Both the position numbers and the translations under genes were made by a program. Below, piece after piece: positions 11,312-21,426 of a DNA stretch of 64,000 nucleotides (positions within the stretch are counted from its first letter, which is position 1; every line of letters begins with the position of its first letter). Origin of the DNA: Lineus longissimus (Eukaryota > Nemertea > Pilidiophora > Heteronemertea > Lineidae); contig NC_088320.1 in NCBI RefSeq assembly GCF_910592395.1, positions 10,347,001 to 10,411,000 on the forward strand, written 5' to 3'. The notes below the pieces were generated by a model. The model did not search any database. It was not told the DNA's origin and saw nothing but the letters and a program-made list of their open reading frames with translations.

Positions 11312-12475
11312 TGGTCTCTGGGATGGGGGTCTTATGAATATGTACGTTTGATGACATGCTCGGTACATTCAAACCGGACAACTTTGAGGTACACGTAGCC
11401 TAGCTGAGTAAAGGATGTCTCAAGCTAGAGGAGTGGCCTTTCCAAAGCTTCAGTTTCATTAAACAGTCCATTGTGACACAATTTACCAGATGACATTCCA
11501 TCTGGCCCAGGGGCTAGACCTAATGAACGACTATGCGTGTGGTGACATGCTGTACAACTTGGGGAAATGTAGATGGTCTCTGGGATGAGGCCTTATGAAT
11601 GTGTGCGTTTGATGACATGCTCGATACATTCAAACCGGGGACATGAGGAGCCTCATAGCCAAGTGGTTAACACTGCTGGCTACCACGCAATAGGGCCCGG
11701 GGAGAACCAAGGATTGTATTTCTGGATGAACCGGCGTGGCTTTCAAGGAACTAAAATTCCTGGCTTTCGTACATAGTCTATAGCTGGTCCAGCGGGTAAA
11801 ACCCTCATGGAATGAATATGGTGACAGGCTCGAATACATCAAAACCTGGGACTAAGGACAACTTTGAGGTACATTTAGGCCTAGATGAGAAGAGCATGTC
11901 TGAACAGTGGCCATTATACAGACAATGGTGACGCAGTTTAATGATTTACACTAATGAATGACTGTGTATGTGATAAAATGCTCGATACATTCAAACCGTG
12001 GACATGAGGAGCCTCATAGCCTAGTGGTTAACACTGTTGGCTACCATGCAATAGGGCCCGGGTTCGATCCAGGGGAGAACCCAGGATTGTATTTCTGGAT
12101 GAACCGGCGTGGCTTTCAAGGAACTAAAATTCCTGGCTCTGGTAAAACCCTCATGGAATGAATACGGATGTGGTGACTTGCTCGAATACATCAAAACCTG
12201 GGACTAAGGACAACTTTGAGGTACATTTAGGCCTAGATGAATAGAGCATGTCTGAACGTAAAACAGTGGCCATTATACAGACAATGGTGACGCAATTTGA
12301 TGATTACACTAATGAATGACTGTGTGTGTGTGATAACATGCTCGATACATTCAAACCGGGGACACGAGGACAACTTTGAGTAAAGGATGTTGGAAGCTAG
12401 AGGAGTGGCCTTTCTAAAGCTTGAGTTGCATTAAACAGTCCATTGTGACACAAGTTACCGATGACACTTCATCTG
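11312..12475 (+). repeat. tRNA-like repeats, plus orientation, second run
   Basis: Box A matches lie at 11655 (TAGCCAAGTGGTTA) and 12017. The first copy has lost its box B through a small deletion (GGGCCCGGGGAGAAC at ~11693). The second retains GGTTCGATCC at 12061. Confidence 0.68.
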
Positions 12476-12773
12476 GGCCCACGACGACTGTGCAAGTACT
12501 CCTAAGCCGAAGGCCCCTTCACCTTTGGGAGAAGCAGCCGTACATATAGGCAGAGGTTGGTAGATCCAAGACCATTGAGCATACATGTACAGATACTCAG
12601 GAGTCGGTCTGTTGGGTGGGTCGGGGTGGGGTGTCGCTGATGGGTGTGACAAAACAAATTAAAACAGCGTTTTTCTTAAAAAGTAATGTTTTCTGGACAT
12701 TCATTGTATATTCATTCTTTGAGAAATGCACAGGTTGAAATATTCACGTTGCTAACAGTCGTCATACAATACA
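12476..12773. other. Unassigned sequence
   Basis: About 300 bp with no recognisable gene or repeat. It includes a G-rich run GGGTGGGTCGGGGTGGGGTG around 12615-12634. It separates the tRNA-like repeats from the second Harbinger remnant. Confidence 0.5.
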
Positions 12774-13060
12774 TTACGACAAAGAAAAGGGAAAACCAAG
12801 AAAAAACCCCAAGAAAAACAAGAAAACAATGCAAGTGATGGTCTGATTAATGACACTGTTATGACAATGATGAATGCCATGATTCAATCTCAGAGGGAAT
12901 CTGATGACAAGTTTGAGCAAGAGCGGAGGGACCGGATAGCAGAGCAGATAACAGCTGCTGAGAGGGAAGAAAGACGGGCATGAGAGGCCAGGGCTCATGA
13001 ACTCCGGGTATGGTATGCAACAGCAACGTGCCCAAGCAAGGCATACTCCAACTGCTCAAA
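12774..13060 (+). pseudogene. Fragment of a Harbinger second-protein C terminus
   Basis: A plus-strand frame reads a Lys-rich stretch, then NDTVMTMMNAMIQSQRES, DDKFEQERRDRIAEQITAAE and REERRA, stopping at a TGA and continuing as EARAHEL in the same frame. This highly charged helix resembles the C-terminal coiled-coil tail of Myb/MADF-type proteins carried by PIF/Harbinger transposons. Its position opposite a minus-strand transposase remnant supports that origin. No DNA-binding domain is present. Confidence 0.5.
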
Positions 13061-13267
13061 GACCAAGCGTTTTTGAGACAATTTCTTCCATGACCTCGGT
13101 TCCCACCACCGAAAACACAGCTAACACTTCCAGTTTCCCTTCAATTACAAGTCTCAGCCCTTACATGTTCCCAGGTAACTGTCAAAAGTACATGTAGCTC
13201 TGTATTGAATCAAGAATGATGACTGAAACAGGTGGTCGAGGAACTTTTTTCCAGGACTGTATTACAC

Positions 13268-13665
13268 TAGTCAAGGGCACATTGCATGGAGCAAAAGTGA
13301 CATCTCAAGTCATGTTGGACTGAAGTGGTCCTTCAGGGCATTCCAAATTTACACTTCGTCAAGCCATTTCTTTTTGAATCGCCCTTTGAAAGATTCACAC
13401 AAGTTGGGGAGGAGTACACATGAGGCCACAATGTTGTTCATGTGACGAAGTTGCACATCACAACGCTAGTCAAGGGCACATTGCATGGAGCAAACGTGAC
13501 ATCTCAAGTCATGTTGGACTGAAGTGGTCCTTCAGGGCATTCCAAATTTACACTTCGTCAAGCCATTTCTTTTTGAATCGCTCTTTGAAAGATTTTCACA
13601 AGTTGGGGAGGAGTACACATGAGGCCACAATGTTGTTCATGTGACGAAGTTGCACATCACAACGC
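13268..13665. repeat. Two tandem 199-bp duplicates
   Basis: TAGTCAAGGGCACATTGCAT begins at 13268 and again at 13467, with near-identical sequence up to CGAAGTTGCACATCACAACGC. The duplicated stretch includes the C-terminal end of the minus-strand transposase remnant (peptide ...VASCVLLPNL). Confidence 0.88.
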
Positions 13666-14360
13666 TTCAACAAAATTGTCCATCGGCCCTTCAACCTGCC
13701 ATAGGCATTTTCTACAACCATTCGTGCCCTACTCAGCCGATAATTGAAGTGAGCCTGTTCTTTGGTAAGCCTCCCAATGTCTTGGCATGGTTTCATGCAC
13801 CATGGCAACAACGGATAGGCACTGTCCCCCAGCAGAACCAATCGGTACATCGGTACCATTTATCCTCTCTATCCAGTCCGGGAACAGTTGATTATTTTCA
13901 CCCCTTTCATAACTGTCAGACAATGCAAATACACGGGCATCATGAACACTTCCAGTGACCAAGGTTGATGTCAATAAATTTGTAATCAGTATCAACAGTA
14001 CCCTGCAACACCCTGTAATACTGCTTACGGCAGAAATAGTCAATTCTATTGTCCCCTTGGTCCACTAATAGGAATATGGGAAACATCTACCGCTCCACAA
14101 CAAGTCTAACGAATTCCCCAAAGAGAACTTCCACAATTGCTCTGGAAGTGTCGTTGACAATTTTTACCACAGAACACTGAGCAACACCAAACAGGTGACC
14201 AATAGTTCTGCATTCGCTGTTTTGTGGCCAGTCTCCATATCGTGATGGCCACTCTCTTCTCGGTGCTGATGGCTTTCCTCAGATGGGTGTCGGTTGTACT
14301 CCCTGGATGTACTCCCGTAAAGCATCACAGATGAACTGAAAAACGTCATAACCTGTCCGA
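13596..14360 (-). pseudogene. Second Harbinger DDE transposase remnant
   Basis: Minus-strand peptide pieces in different frames line up in the order of a PIF/Harbinger nuclease: GHLFGVAQCSVVKIVND, TSRAIVEVLFGEFVRLV (about 14200-14100), GSVHDARVFALSDSYERGE and LFPDWIERINGTDVPI (about 13960-13860), LLGDSAYPLLPWCMKP (about 13830), then KEQAHFNYRLSRARMVVENA and YGRLKGRW (to ~13680). The catalytic Asp (HDA), Asp (GDS) and Glu (VEN) positions are visible, but frameshifts and stops split them. It is distinct from the element at 7.4-11.3 kb, which has THDS and RIEHAFG instead. Confidence 0.72.
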
Positions 14361-14895
14361 TTCATCAACAGCATCATCATTCGGAAGATCATCAGTTCCG
14401 CAGTTTTCTTCGCCTGTACGCCATATACAACGACTTTCTACGCTTTGATGCCGTCGTTGAACATGGCAGGTTCTCCAAAGCACTGTTTTTTCGAGAAAGT
14501 ATCGTCTTCACATAGAACAGAACTTTTTTTTCAACAGAAAATTGCATTTTAACTTCGGTTTGAGGTGGTCGCCATTAAACTTTGAATAAAAACGATGGTT
14601 TTTCCTCAATCTAATTTTGGACCCAACACAATTTCAAGGTAGGTCTAAGAGATTTGGAAGACAACTGAATTTGGTTTTGTTCCTTGAGGCCCTTTGATTT
14701 TTTGGGGTCAGGGCTGGGGCCGTTTTTTTTCTTCTTATGGACACAACTTATGACGGCGACTATCACGACTATATCCTTTTGATACCCCTTCGTCCTTACA
14801 AATAGCAAAGAGCCGGAGCATATCGAAAACCACTGGTGCCGAGAATGTCATGACAATAGGCCTAATCCTAGCTAAAATCACGTTTCTTGTACTGA
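14361..14895. other. Decayed or unassigned sequence
   Basis: The part next to 14360 may be the N-terminal region of the minus-strand transposase remnant (MNRTGYDVFQFICDALREY-like peptide across 14290-14370). Beyond about 14560 there are homopolymer runs and no recognisable gene. The stretch just before the 16-bp minisatellite (about 14750-14895) is similar to 15420-15490, so the minisatellite and its left flank occur twice. Confidence 0.45.
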
Positions 14896-15008
14896 CCGGG
14901 ACACATAGGTACCGGGAAACATAGGTACCGGGACACATAGGTACTGGGACATATAGTTACCGGGACACATAGGTACCGGGACATATAGGTACCGGGACAC
15001 ATAGGTAT
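14896..15008. repeat. 16-bp minisatellite, first array
   Basis: About seven units of consensus GGGACACATAGGTACC, with variants GGGAAACATAGGTACC and GGGACATATAGTTACC. Each unit contains GGTACC. Confidence 0.9.
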
Positions 15009-15204
15009 GACCCCCTCGATACATATCCCCATGACAACTTTGAGGTACACGTAGCCTAGCAGAGTAAAGGATGTCTGAAGCTAGAGGAGTGGCCTTTCTA
15101 AAGCTTCAGTTGCATTAAACAGTCCATTGTAACACAATTTAGTATTCGAGCATGTCACCACATGCGTGTTCATTCCAGGGTTTACCCGCTGGACCAGCTA
15201 TAGA
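15009..15204 (-). repeat. tRNA-like repeat fragments
   Basis: The family's GACAACTTTGAGGTACACGTAGC and CATTAAACAGTCCATTG segments are present, followed by an inverted piece (TTCGAGCATGTCACCAC...GCTGGACCAGCTATAG). No box A or B head is present. Confidence 0.6.
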
Positions 15205-15490
15205 CTATAGTCGTACTTCCACCTATCATAAAACCCCGTGTTTTTTCAAGACCCTTGTCTTCGCCGTGTGTCAAAAAACCGAGGCGCACTTACACCTATC
15301 AGTGGTGTTAGATAATGGTTAATAGCCCCGGCGACAGTTGCGCTGTAGGTAGGGTGCTCTCCTGTGTTTCCCGTTGGGGGGAATTTCGAGATTCATTAGG
15401 TAACCAAAAAGGCCAGTGACATTTACTTATGAAGCCGACTATCATGACTTTATCATGACTATCGGCCTAATCCTAAAATCGCATTTCTAC
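15205..15490. other. Unassigned sequence
   Basis: No gene or repeat recognised from about 15205 to 15420. The last ~70 bp repeat the left flank of the first minisatellite (GCCGACTATCATGACT, GGCCTAATCCTAAAATC). Confidence 0.4.
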
Positions 15491-15672
15491 TGCCCGGGAC
15501 ACATAGGTACTGGGAAACATAGGTACCGGGACACATAGGTACCGGGAAACATGGGTACCGGGACACATAGGTACCCCTTTAATATGGGGACACATAGGTA
15601 CCGGGACACATAGGTACCCCTTTGTTTCCCGGTACAAAAGGTATTATAGGTACCGGGACACATAGGTATGGA
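15491..15672. repeat. 16-bp minisatellite, second array
   Basis: About nine GGGACACATAGGTACC-type units, interrupted by CCCTTTAATATGG and CCCTTTGTTTCCCGG pieces, one of which puts part of the unit in reverse orientation. Confidence 0.88.
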
Positions 15673-15679
15673 CCCGTAT

Positions 15680-18600
15680 CGAGCATGTCATCAAACGCAC
15701 ACATCTATTAGGCCTCATCCCAGAGACCATCTACATTTCCCCGGCTTGAATATATCCAGCATGTCAACACACGCATAGTCATTCAAAGGGTCTAGCCCCC
15801 GGGACCAGATGGAGTGTCATCTGGTAAATTGTGTCACAATGGACTGCTTAATGCAACTGAAGCTTTAGAAGGCCACTCCTCTAGCTTCAGACATCCTTCA
15901 CTCAGCTAGGCTACGTGTACCTCAAAGTTGTCCTTATGTCCGAGGTTTTGATGTATTCGAGCATGTCACCACATCCTTATTCATTCCATGAGGGTTAACC
16001 CGCTGGACCTGCTATTACATAGACTATGTACGTGTTGTGAAGAGCCAGGGATTTTAGTTTCTTGAAAGCCACGTCGGTTCATCCAGAAATACAATCCTGG
16101 GTTCTCCCCAGGATCGAACCCGGGCCCTATTGCGTGGTAGCCAGCAGTTTTAACCACTAGGCTATGATGCTCCTCATGTCCCCTGTTTGAATGTATCGAT
16201 CATGTCATCAAACATACCATTCATAAGGCCTCATCTGTGTCACAATGGACTGTTTAATGCAACTGAAGCTTTAGGCAAGTTGTCCTTATGTCCCAGGTTT
16301 TGATGTATTCGAGCATGTCACCACATCCATATTCATTACATGAGGGTTAACCCGCTGGACCTGCTATTACATAGACTATGTACGTGTTGTGAAGAGCCAG
16401 GAATTTTAGTTCCTTGAAAGCCACGTCGGTTCATCCAGAAATACAATCCTGGGTTCTCCCCAGGATCGAACCCGGGCCCTATTGCGTGGTAGCCAGCAGT
16501 TTTAACCACTAGGCTATGATGCTCCTCATGTCCCCTGTTTGAATGTATCGATCATGTCATCAAACATACCATTCATAAGGCCTCATCTGTGTCACAATGG
16601 ACTGTTTAATGCAACTGAAAGCTTTAGGCAAGTTGTCCTTATGTCCCAGGTTTTGATGTATTCGAGCATGTCACCACATCCATATTCATTACATGAGGGT
16701 TAACCCGCTGGACCTGCTATTACATAGACTATGTACGTGTTGTGAAGAGCCAGGAATTTTAGTTCCTTGAAAGCCACGTCGGTTCATCCAGAAATACAAT
16801 CCTGGGTTCTCCCCAGGATCGAACCCGGGCCCTATTGCGTGGTAGCCAGCAGTTTTAACCACTAGGCTATGATGCTCCTCATGTCCCCTGTTTGAATGTA
16901 TCGATCATGTCATCAAACATACCATTCATAAGGCCTCATCTGTGTCACAATGGACTGTTTAATGCAACTGAAGCTTTAGGCAAGTTGTCCTTATGTCCCA
17001 GGTTTTGATGTATTCGAGCATGTCACCACATCCATATTCATTACATGAGGGTTAACCCGCTGGACCTGCTATTACATAGACTATGTACGTGTTGTGAAGA
17101 GCCAGGAATTTTAGTTCCTTGAAAGCCACGTCGGTTCATCCAGAAATACAATCCTGGGTTCTCCCCAGGATCGAACCCGGGCCCTATTGCGTGGTAGCCA
17201 GCAGTTTTAACCACTAGGCTATTATGCTCCTCATGTCCCCTGTTTGAATGTATCGATCATGTCATGAAACATACCATTCATAAGGCCTCATCTGTGTCAC
17301 AATGGACTGTTTAATGCAACTGAAGCTTTAGAAAGGCAAGTTGTCCTTATGTCCCAGGTTTTGATGTATTCGAGCATGTCACCACATCCATATTCATTCC
17401 ATGAGGGTTAACCCGCTGGACCTGCTATTACATAGACTATGTACGTGTTGTGAAGAGCCAGGAATTTTAGTTCCTTGAAAGCCACGTCGGTTCATCCAGA
17501 AATACAATCCTGGGTTCTCCCCAGGATCGAACCCGGGTTCTCCCCAGGATCGAACCCGGGCCCTATTGCGTGGTAGCCAGCAGTTTTAACCACTAGGCTA
17601 TGAGGCTCCTCATGTCCCCGGTTTGAATGTATCGATCATGTCATCAAACACACACATTCATAAGGCCTCATCCCAGAGCCCAGATGGAGTTTCATCCTGG
17701 GACCAGATGGAGTGTCATCGGTAAATTGTGTCACAATGGACTGTTTAATGCAACTGAAGCTATAGAAAGGCCACTCCTCTAGCTTCAGACATCCTTCACT
17801 CAGCTAGGCTACGTGTACCTCAAAGTTGTCCTTATGTCCGAGGATTTGATGTATTCGAGCATGTCACCACATCCATATTCATTCCATGAGGGTTAACCCG
17901 CTGGACCTACTATTACATAGACTATGTACGTGTTGTGAAGAGCCAGGAATTTTAGTTCCTTGAAAGCCACTTCGGTTCATTCAGAAATACAATCCTGGGT
18001 TCTCCCCAGGATCGAACCCGGGCCCTATTGCGTGGTAGCCAGCAGTTTTAACCACTAAGCTATGATGCTCCTCATGTCCCCGGTTTGAATGTATCGATCA
18101 TGTCATCAAACACACCATTCATAAGGCCTCATCTGTGTCACAATGGACTGTTTAATGCAACTGAAGCTTTAGGCAAGTTGTCCTTATGTCCCAGGTTTTG
18201 ATGTATTCGAGCATGTCACCACATCCATATTCATTACATGAGGGTTAACCCGCTGGACCTGCTATTACATAGACTATGTACGTGTTGTGAAGAGCCAGGA
18301 ATTTTAGTTCCTTGAAAGCCACGTCGGTTCATCCAGAAATACAATCCTGGGTTCTCCCCAGGATCGAACCCGGGCCCTATTGCGTGGTAGCCAGCAGTTT
18401 TAACCACTAGGCTATGAGGCTCCTCATGTCCCTTGCTTGAATGTATCGATCATGTCATCAAACGCACACATTCATAAGGCCTCGTCCCAGAGCCCAGATG
18501 GAGTTTCATCCTGGGACCAGATGGAGTGTCATCGGTAAATTGTGTCACAATGGACTGTTTAATGCAACTGAACCTATAGAAAGGCCACTCCTCTAGCTTC

Positions 18601-19190
18601 AGACATCCTTCACTCAGCTAGGCTGCGTGTACCTCAAAGTTGTCCTTATGTCCCAGGTTTTGATGTATTTGAGCAAGCATGTCACCACATCCATATTCAT
18701 TTCTTGAGGGTTAACCCGCTCTACCTGCTATATAGACTATGTACGTGTTGTGAAGAGCCAGGAATTTTAGTTCCTTCAAAGCCACGCGGGTTCATCCAGA
18801 AATACAATCCTGGGTTCTTCCCGGGATCGAACCCGGGCCCTATTGCGTGGTAGCCAGCAGTTTTAACCACTAGGCTATGAGGCTCCTCATGTCCCCGGTT
18901 TGAATGTATCGATCATGTCATCAAACACACCATTCATAAGGCCTCATCTGTGTCACAATGGACTGTTTAATGCAACTGTAGCTTTAGAAAGGCCACTCCT
19001 CCAGCTTCAGAAATCCTTCACTCAGTTAGGCTACGTGTACCTCAAAGTTGTCCTCATATCCCTGGTTTGAATGTATCGAGCATGTTATCTAACGCACACA
19101 TTCATAAGGCCTCATCCCAGAGACCATCTACTCAGCTAGGCTAACATGTACCTTGAAGTTGTCTTCGAAATGAAGGCTTGAATATATCGA
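15680..19190 (-). repeat. tRNA-like repeat amplified as a ~352-bp tandem array
   Basis: The reverse-complement box B GGATCGAACC recurs at 16111, 16463, 16816, 17168, 17523 (with a partial duplicate at 17548), 18009, 18361 and 18824. Spacing is 352-355 bp except for a longer class of ~463 bp that keeps an extra ~110-bp segment (CCAGATGGAGTTTCATC...CCACTCCTCTAGCTTCAG). Units share derived changes such as CAGCAGTTTTAACCACTA. This is therefore a local tandem expansion and not a set of independent SINE insertions. Confidence 0.88.
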
Positions 19191-19238
19191 GCCCCGGTGT
19201 AAAAGAAATGCAAGTCCGCCCGGAACCAAGGTCCTACG

Positions 19239-19265
19239 GAACCAAGGTCCTACGGACCTTGGTTC
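19239..19265. other. Perfect 12-bp stem, 3-nt loop hairpin
   Basis: GAACCAAGGTCC, loop TAC, then GGACCTTGGTTC, near the left end of the Ginger1-like element. A partial direct repeat of the left arm lies just upstream (19222-19238). Confidence 0.85.
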
Positions 19266-19516
19266 CCAAGGAATGGGGGCCCGTAGGGGAACGGTTGTCC
19301 TAACCGGACTTCCCTTCCTGGGCTACGATTCCTATATATATAAAAGGAAGGTAGGACTTTGGTTACGGGGACCTCAATTTCTGTCACTGTTGTAAAAGAA
19401 ATCTAAGTCCCCCAGTAATCAATGTCCGTACCCACTTAAATTACATACGCATGTACTACGGTATATAATAGAACATGCGTTCAAATATTCAAAGTTTTGG
19501 GATGTCTGCCAACCAA

Positions 19517-19598
19517 TCCCCCATAGTGTAGTGGTCATGGTCCCTGCCTAGAAAGCAGAAACCGCTGGTTCGAGTCCCGCTCGGTCTATTCTTTTTTT
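19517..19598 (+). tRNA. tRNA-like sequence with pol III-type T-run (probable pseudogene)
   Basis: Box A-like TAGTGTAGTGGTCA (19524) and box B GGTTCGAGTCC (19567) have tRNA spacing. The anticodon arm has stem CTGC/GCAG and a seven-base loop CTAGAAA that would give an AGA anticodon. The T arm has a seven-base loop with one mismatch in the stem. The acceptor halves do not pair, and the variable region is too short for a real tRNA-Ser. A T7 run follows at 19592-19598. A tRNA-derived or degenerate gene is likelier than a working tRNA. It sits inside the Ginger1-like element. Confidence 0.45.
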
Positions 19599-19776
19599 GT
19601 TGATTTCTCTTCATTACATCTTGCATAATCGATTACAATCATTCGAGTGACTCAACATTCAATCATGATCATCAGTGTAGCCTAGGCCTATAAAACGCAA
19701 GTGGAAACTTGTATTGGCCTTCATTCCTGCCGAGATATCAACCGAAAGAACACCTCATGACCCGCACATTATTTTT

Positions 19777-20500
19777 CGCTATTTACGGAACCATGCCTAT
19801 CCAGCTCGTTGCAGTCTTTCGAGGAAGCGGTCCATCCGCCGAGCAGCAAAGAACAATTTTGAGGTAAGTTTGGACTTGGATTCCTAGGAAAGCAGATCTG
19901 AGGACTTAGATTCCAAGGAAAGCTGGTCTGGGGGACTTGGATTCCGAGGAAAGCAGGTCTTGGGGACTTGGATTCCGAGGAAAGCAGGTCTTGGGACTTG
20001 GATTCCTAGAAAAGAAGGTCCGGGGGAGTTAGATTCCTAGGAAAGGAGGTCTTGGGGACTTTTTTCCTAGGAAATAGGTCCGGATGATTGGAGGAAGCTT
20101 ATTTTTGAGAAGGCTACTGATGCGCTGCGTAGGATTTTGGTTATGATGTTTCAAATTCAATCAATATATAGACCCCATGCCATAGCATAGGCCTTTTCCT
20201 CTCCAGCGCGAAATCTAATGGTACACTTTTTCGACAAATATGTGCACCTTACATGTAATGTATTGCAAACTTCTGTTCTCAAACTTCATATTTCTTTTTT
20301 TTGCAGGATATTCCCGTTGGAACTAAGGTCCTGAAGAAAAATTTGGTACGATCGGATCGAAAATGGGGAAAATCTGCGTTACCTTGCTCCTTATGACATA
20401 CGGGCCCAGCCAAGACCAAGAGCGGGGGATACTTGTTAACGAACGAGGATGGTATCCACTTGAAATCCTCAATAAACGGGGCGAACTTAAAGATATGGCA
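19777..20500 (+). pseudogene. Spliced Gypsy/Ginger-type integrase remnant
   Basis: Exon 1 (to 19863, donor GAG|GTAAGT) reads RYLRNHAYPARCSLSRKRSI, then RRAAKNNFE, like the start of Gypsy/Ginger integrases (Y...YP...KR-x-IRR-A-x-x-F). Exon 2 (from 20307, after a TTTTTTGCAG acceptor) continues in the same frame with DIPVGTKVLKKNLVRSDRK, the segment just before the GPY/F motif. Then, after frame changes, come APYDI and EILNKRGELKDMA, matching the expected GPY/F and post-GPY region. The zinc finger and DDE core between these ends are missing, so no transposase activity is possible. Exon phases and order fit a deletion derivative of a Ginger1 transposase gene. Confidence 0.6.
19870..20085. repeat. 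~33-bp minisatellite in the integrase-remnant intron
   Basis: About six to seven units of GGACTTGGATTCC(T/G)AGGAAAGCAGGTC, degenerating rightwards. It starts within the first bases of the 443-bp intron (19864-20306). Confidence 0.85.
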
Positions 20501-20509
20501 TGAGGGGCC

Positions 20510-21060
20510 GTCTGAGAATGAAAAGAAATAAACTACGTTCCAGTCTTCATGTCACTGTCAACACATTATCAATACCACAATATGTATCAATTCTGGTTAA
20601 AAACAGAGTGATTTAAGAGCCCAATTCAAGAGCAGGGTATGATACTAGTATTTATGTCAACCCTTGTGAATACTTGCATTAAATACAGAATCTAGTTAAA
20701 CAGAATGACTTGTTGATTTCTTTATGTACATACATGTACAGTACAAGGCGAATGAAGCCGCAACACCTCACTGCGAATGAAAATTAGGTGCAGGCACTTT
20801 GAGTAGAGTAATGTATCTTCCTTGAAAATCTACTGTAGTTTTACATAGGACTTGGAATACTAGTTTGTTCTAGTAATGGAAGTCCACCTAGGACGGAGAT
20901 TACTAGATTTTGGACCTACATTCCTAAGGAGTCACGGTCCAAGGACATTGGTTGCTAGTAACCTAAGTCCTAGGACTCCAGCTCCTAGCCGTCCAGGACC
21001 GTAGGACTTAGATTCCCAGGAGTTAGAGTCCGGCGGACTCCAGCTAGGTAGGTCGTGGGT
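20510..21060. other. Interior of the Ginger1-like element without genes
   Basis: AT-rich sequence followed, from about 20840, by many short GGAC/GTCC-type words (GTCCTAGGAC, GGTCCAAGGAC, TAGTAACCTAAGTCC) that echo the left end and probably form subterminal repeats. No open frame or RNA gene recognised. Confidence 0.5.
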
Positions 21061-21074
21061 TACTTTTACACCGG

Positions 21075-21380
21075 CTTGTATATATCGAGCATGTCACCAC
21101 ACGCATAGTCATTCATAAGGTCTCGTCCCTTGGACCAGATGGAGTGTCATCTGGTAAATTGTGTCACAATGGACTGTTTAATGCAACTGAAGCTTTAAAA
21201 AGGCCACTCCTCTAGCTTCAGACATCCTTTACTCAGCTAGGCTACCACTCAAAGTTGTCCTCGTGTCCCCGGTTTGAATCTGTCATTCATTAGTCCTCAA
21301 TCCTGGGACTTGATGAAGTGTCATCATTAAATTGCGTCACCATTGTCTGTAATATGGACCTTAAGCATTAAGAAAGACCA
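21075..21380 (-). repeat. tRNA-like repeat tail, reverse orientation
   Basis: Continuation of the repeat interrupted by the Ginger1-like element. Its distal part (about 21283-21380) is the inverted counterpart of 5813-5910, including CATCATTAAATTGCGTCACCAT. Confidence 0.72.
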
Positions 21381-21426
21381 CTTCATGTCAACGGGTTAAC
21401 AGTGTAATTTCCTCTTTTATCAAACT

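Larger units (their letters stand above)
19198..21070 (+). mobile_element. Ginger1-like DNA transposon derivative with CCGG target duplication
   Basis: The element starts TGTAAAAG (19198) and ends CTTTTACA (21070). CCGG flanks it on both sides (19194-19197 and 21071-21074), and the repeat it interrupts continues with CTTG(A/T)ATATATCGAGC. Ginger1 elements are known for TGT/ACA ends, CCGG target duplications and a Gypsy-like integrase. A spliced integrase remnant lies inside (separate entry). The 1,873-bp length and decayed coding part make it non-autonomous. The perfect terminal inverted repeat is only 8 bp; a shared AGTCCGCC block lies further in at different offsets. The 5' end is repeated at 19391 (TGTAAAAGAAATCTAAGTCC). 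Confidence 0.7.

Noticed and set aside
15680-19190. CRISPR-like array of regularly spaced repeats
   Set aside because: The period is ~352 bp and the whole unit is repeated with no unique spacers; the content is a tRNA-like eukaryotic repeat.
19178-21090. A 16-bp target duplication (CTTGAATATATCGAGC) around the Ginger-like element
   Set aside because: The matching words lie just outside the CCGG pair and belong to neighbouring copies of the tRNA-like repeat family, where GAATATATC(G/C)AGC is common. CCGG next to TGT/ACA ends explains the insertion more simply.
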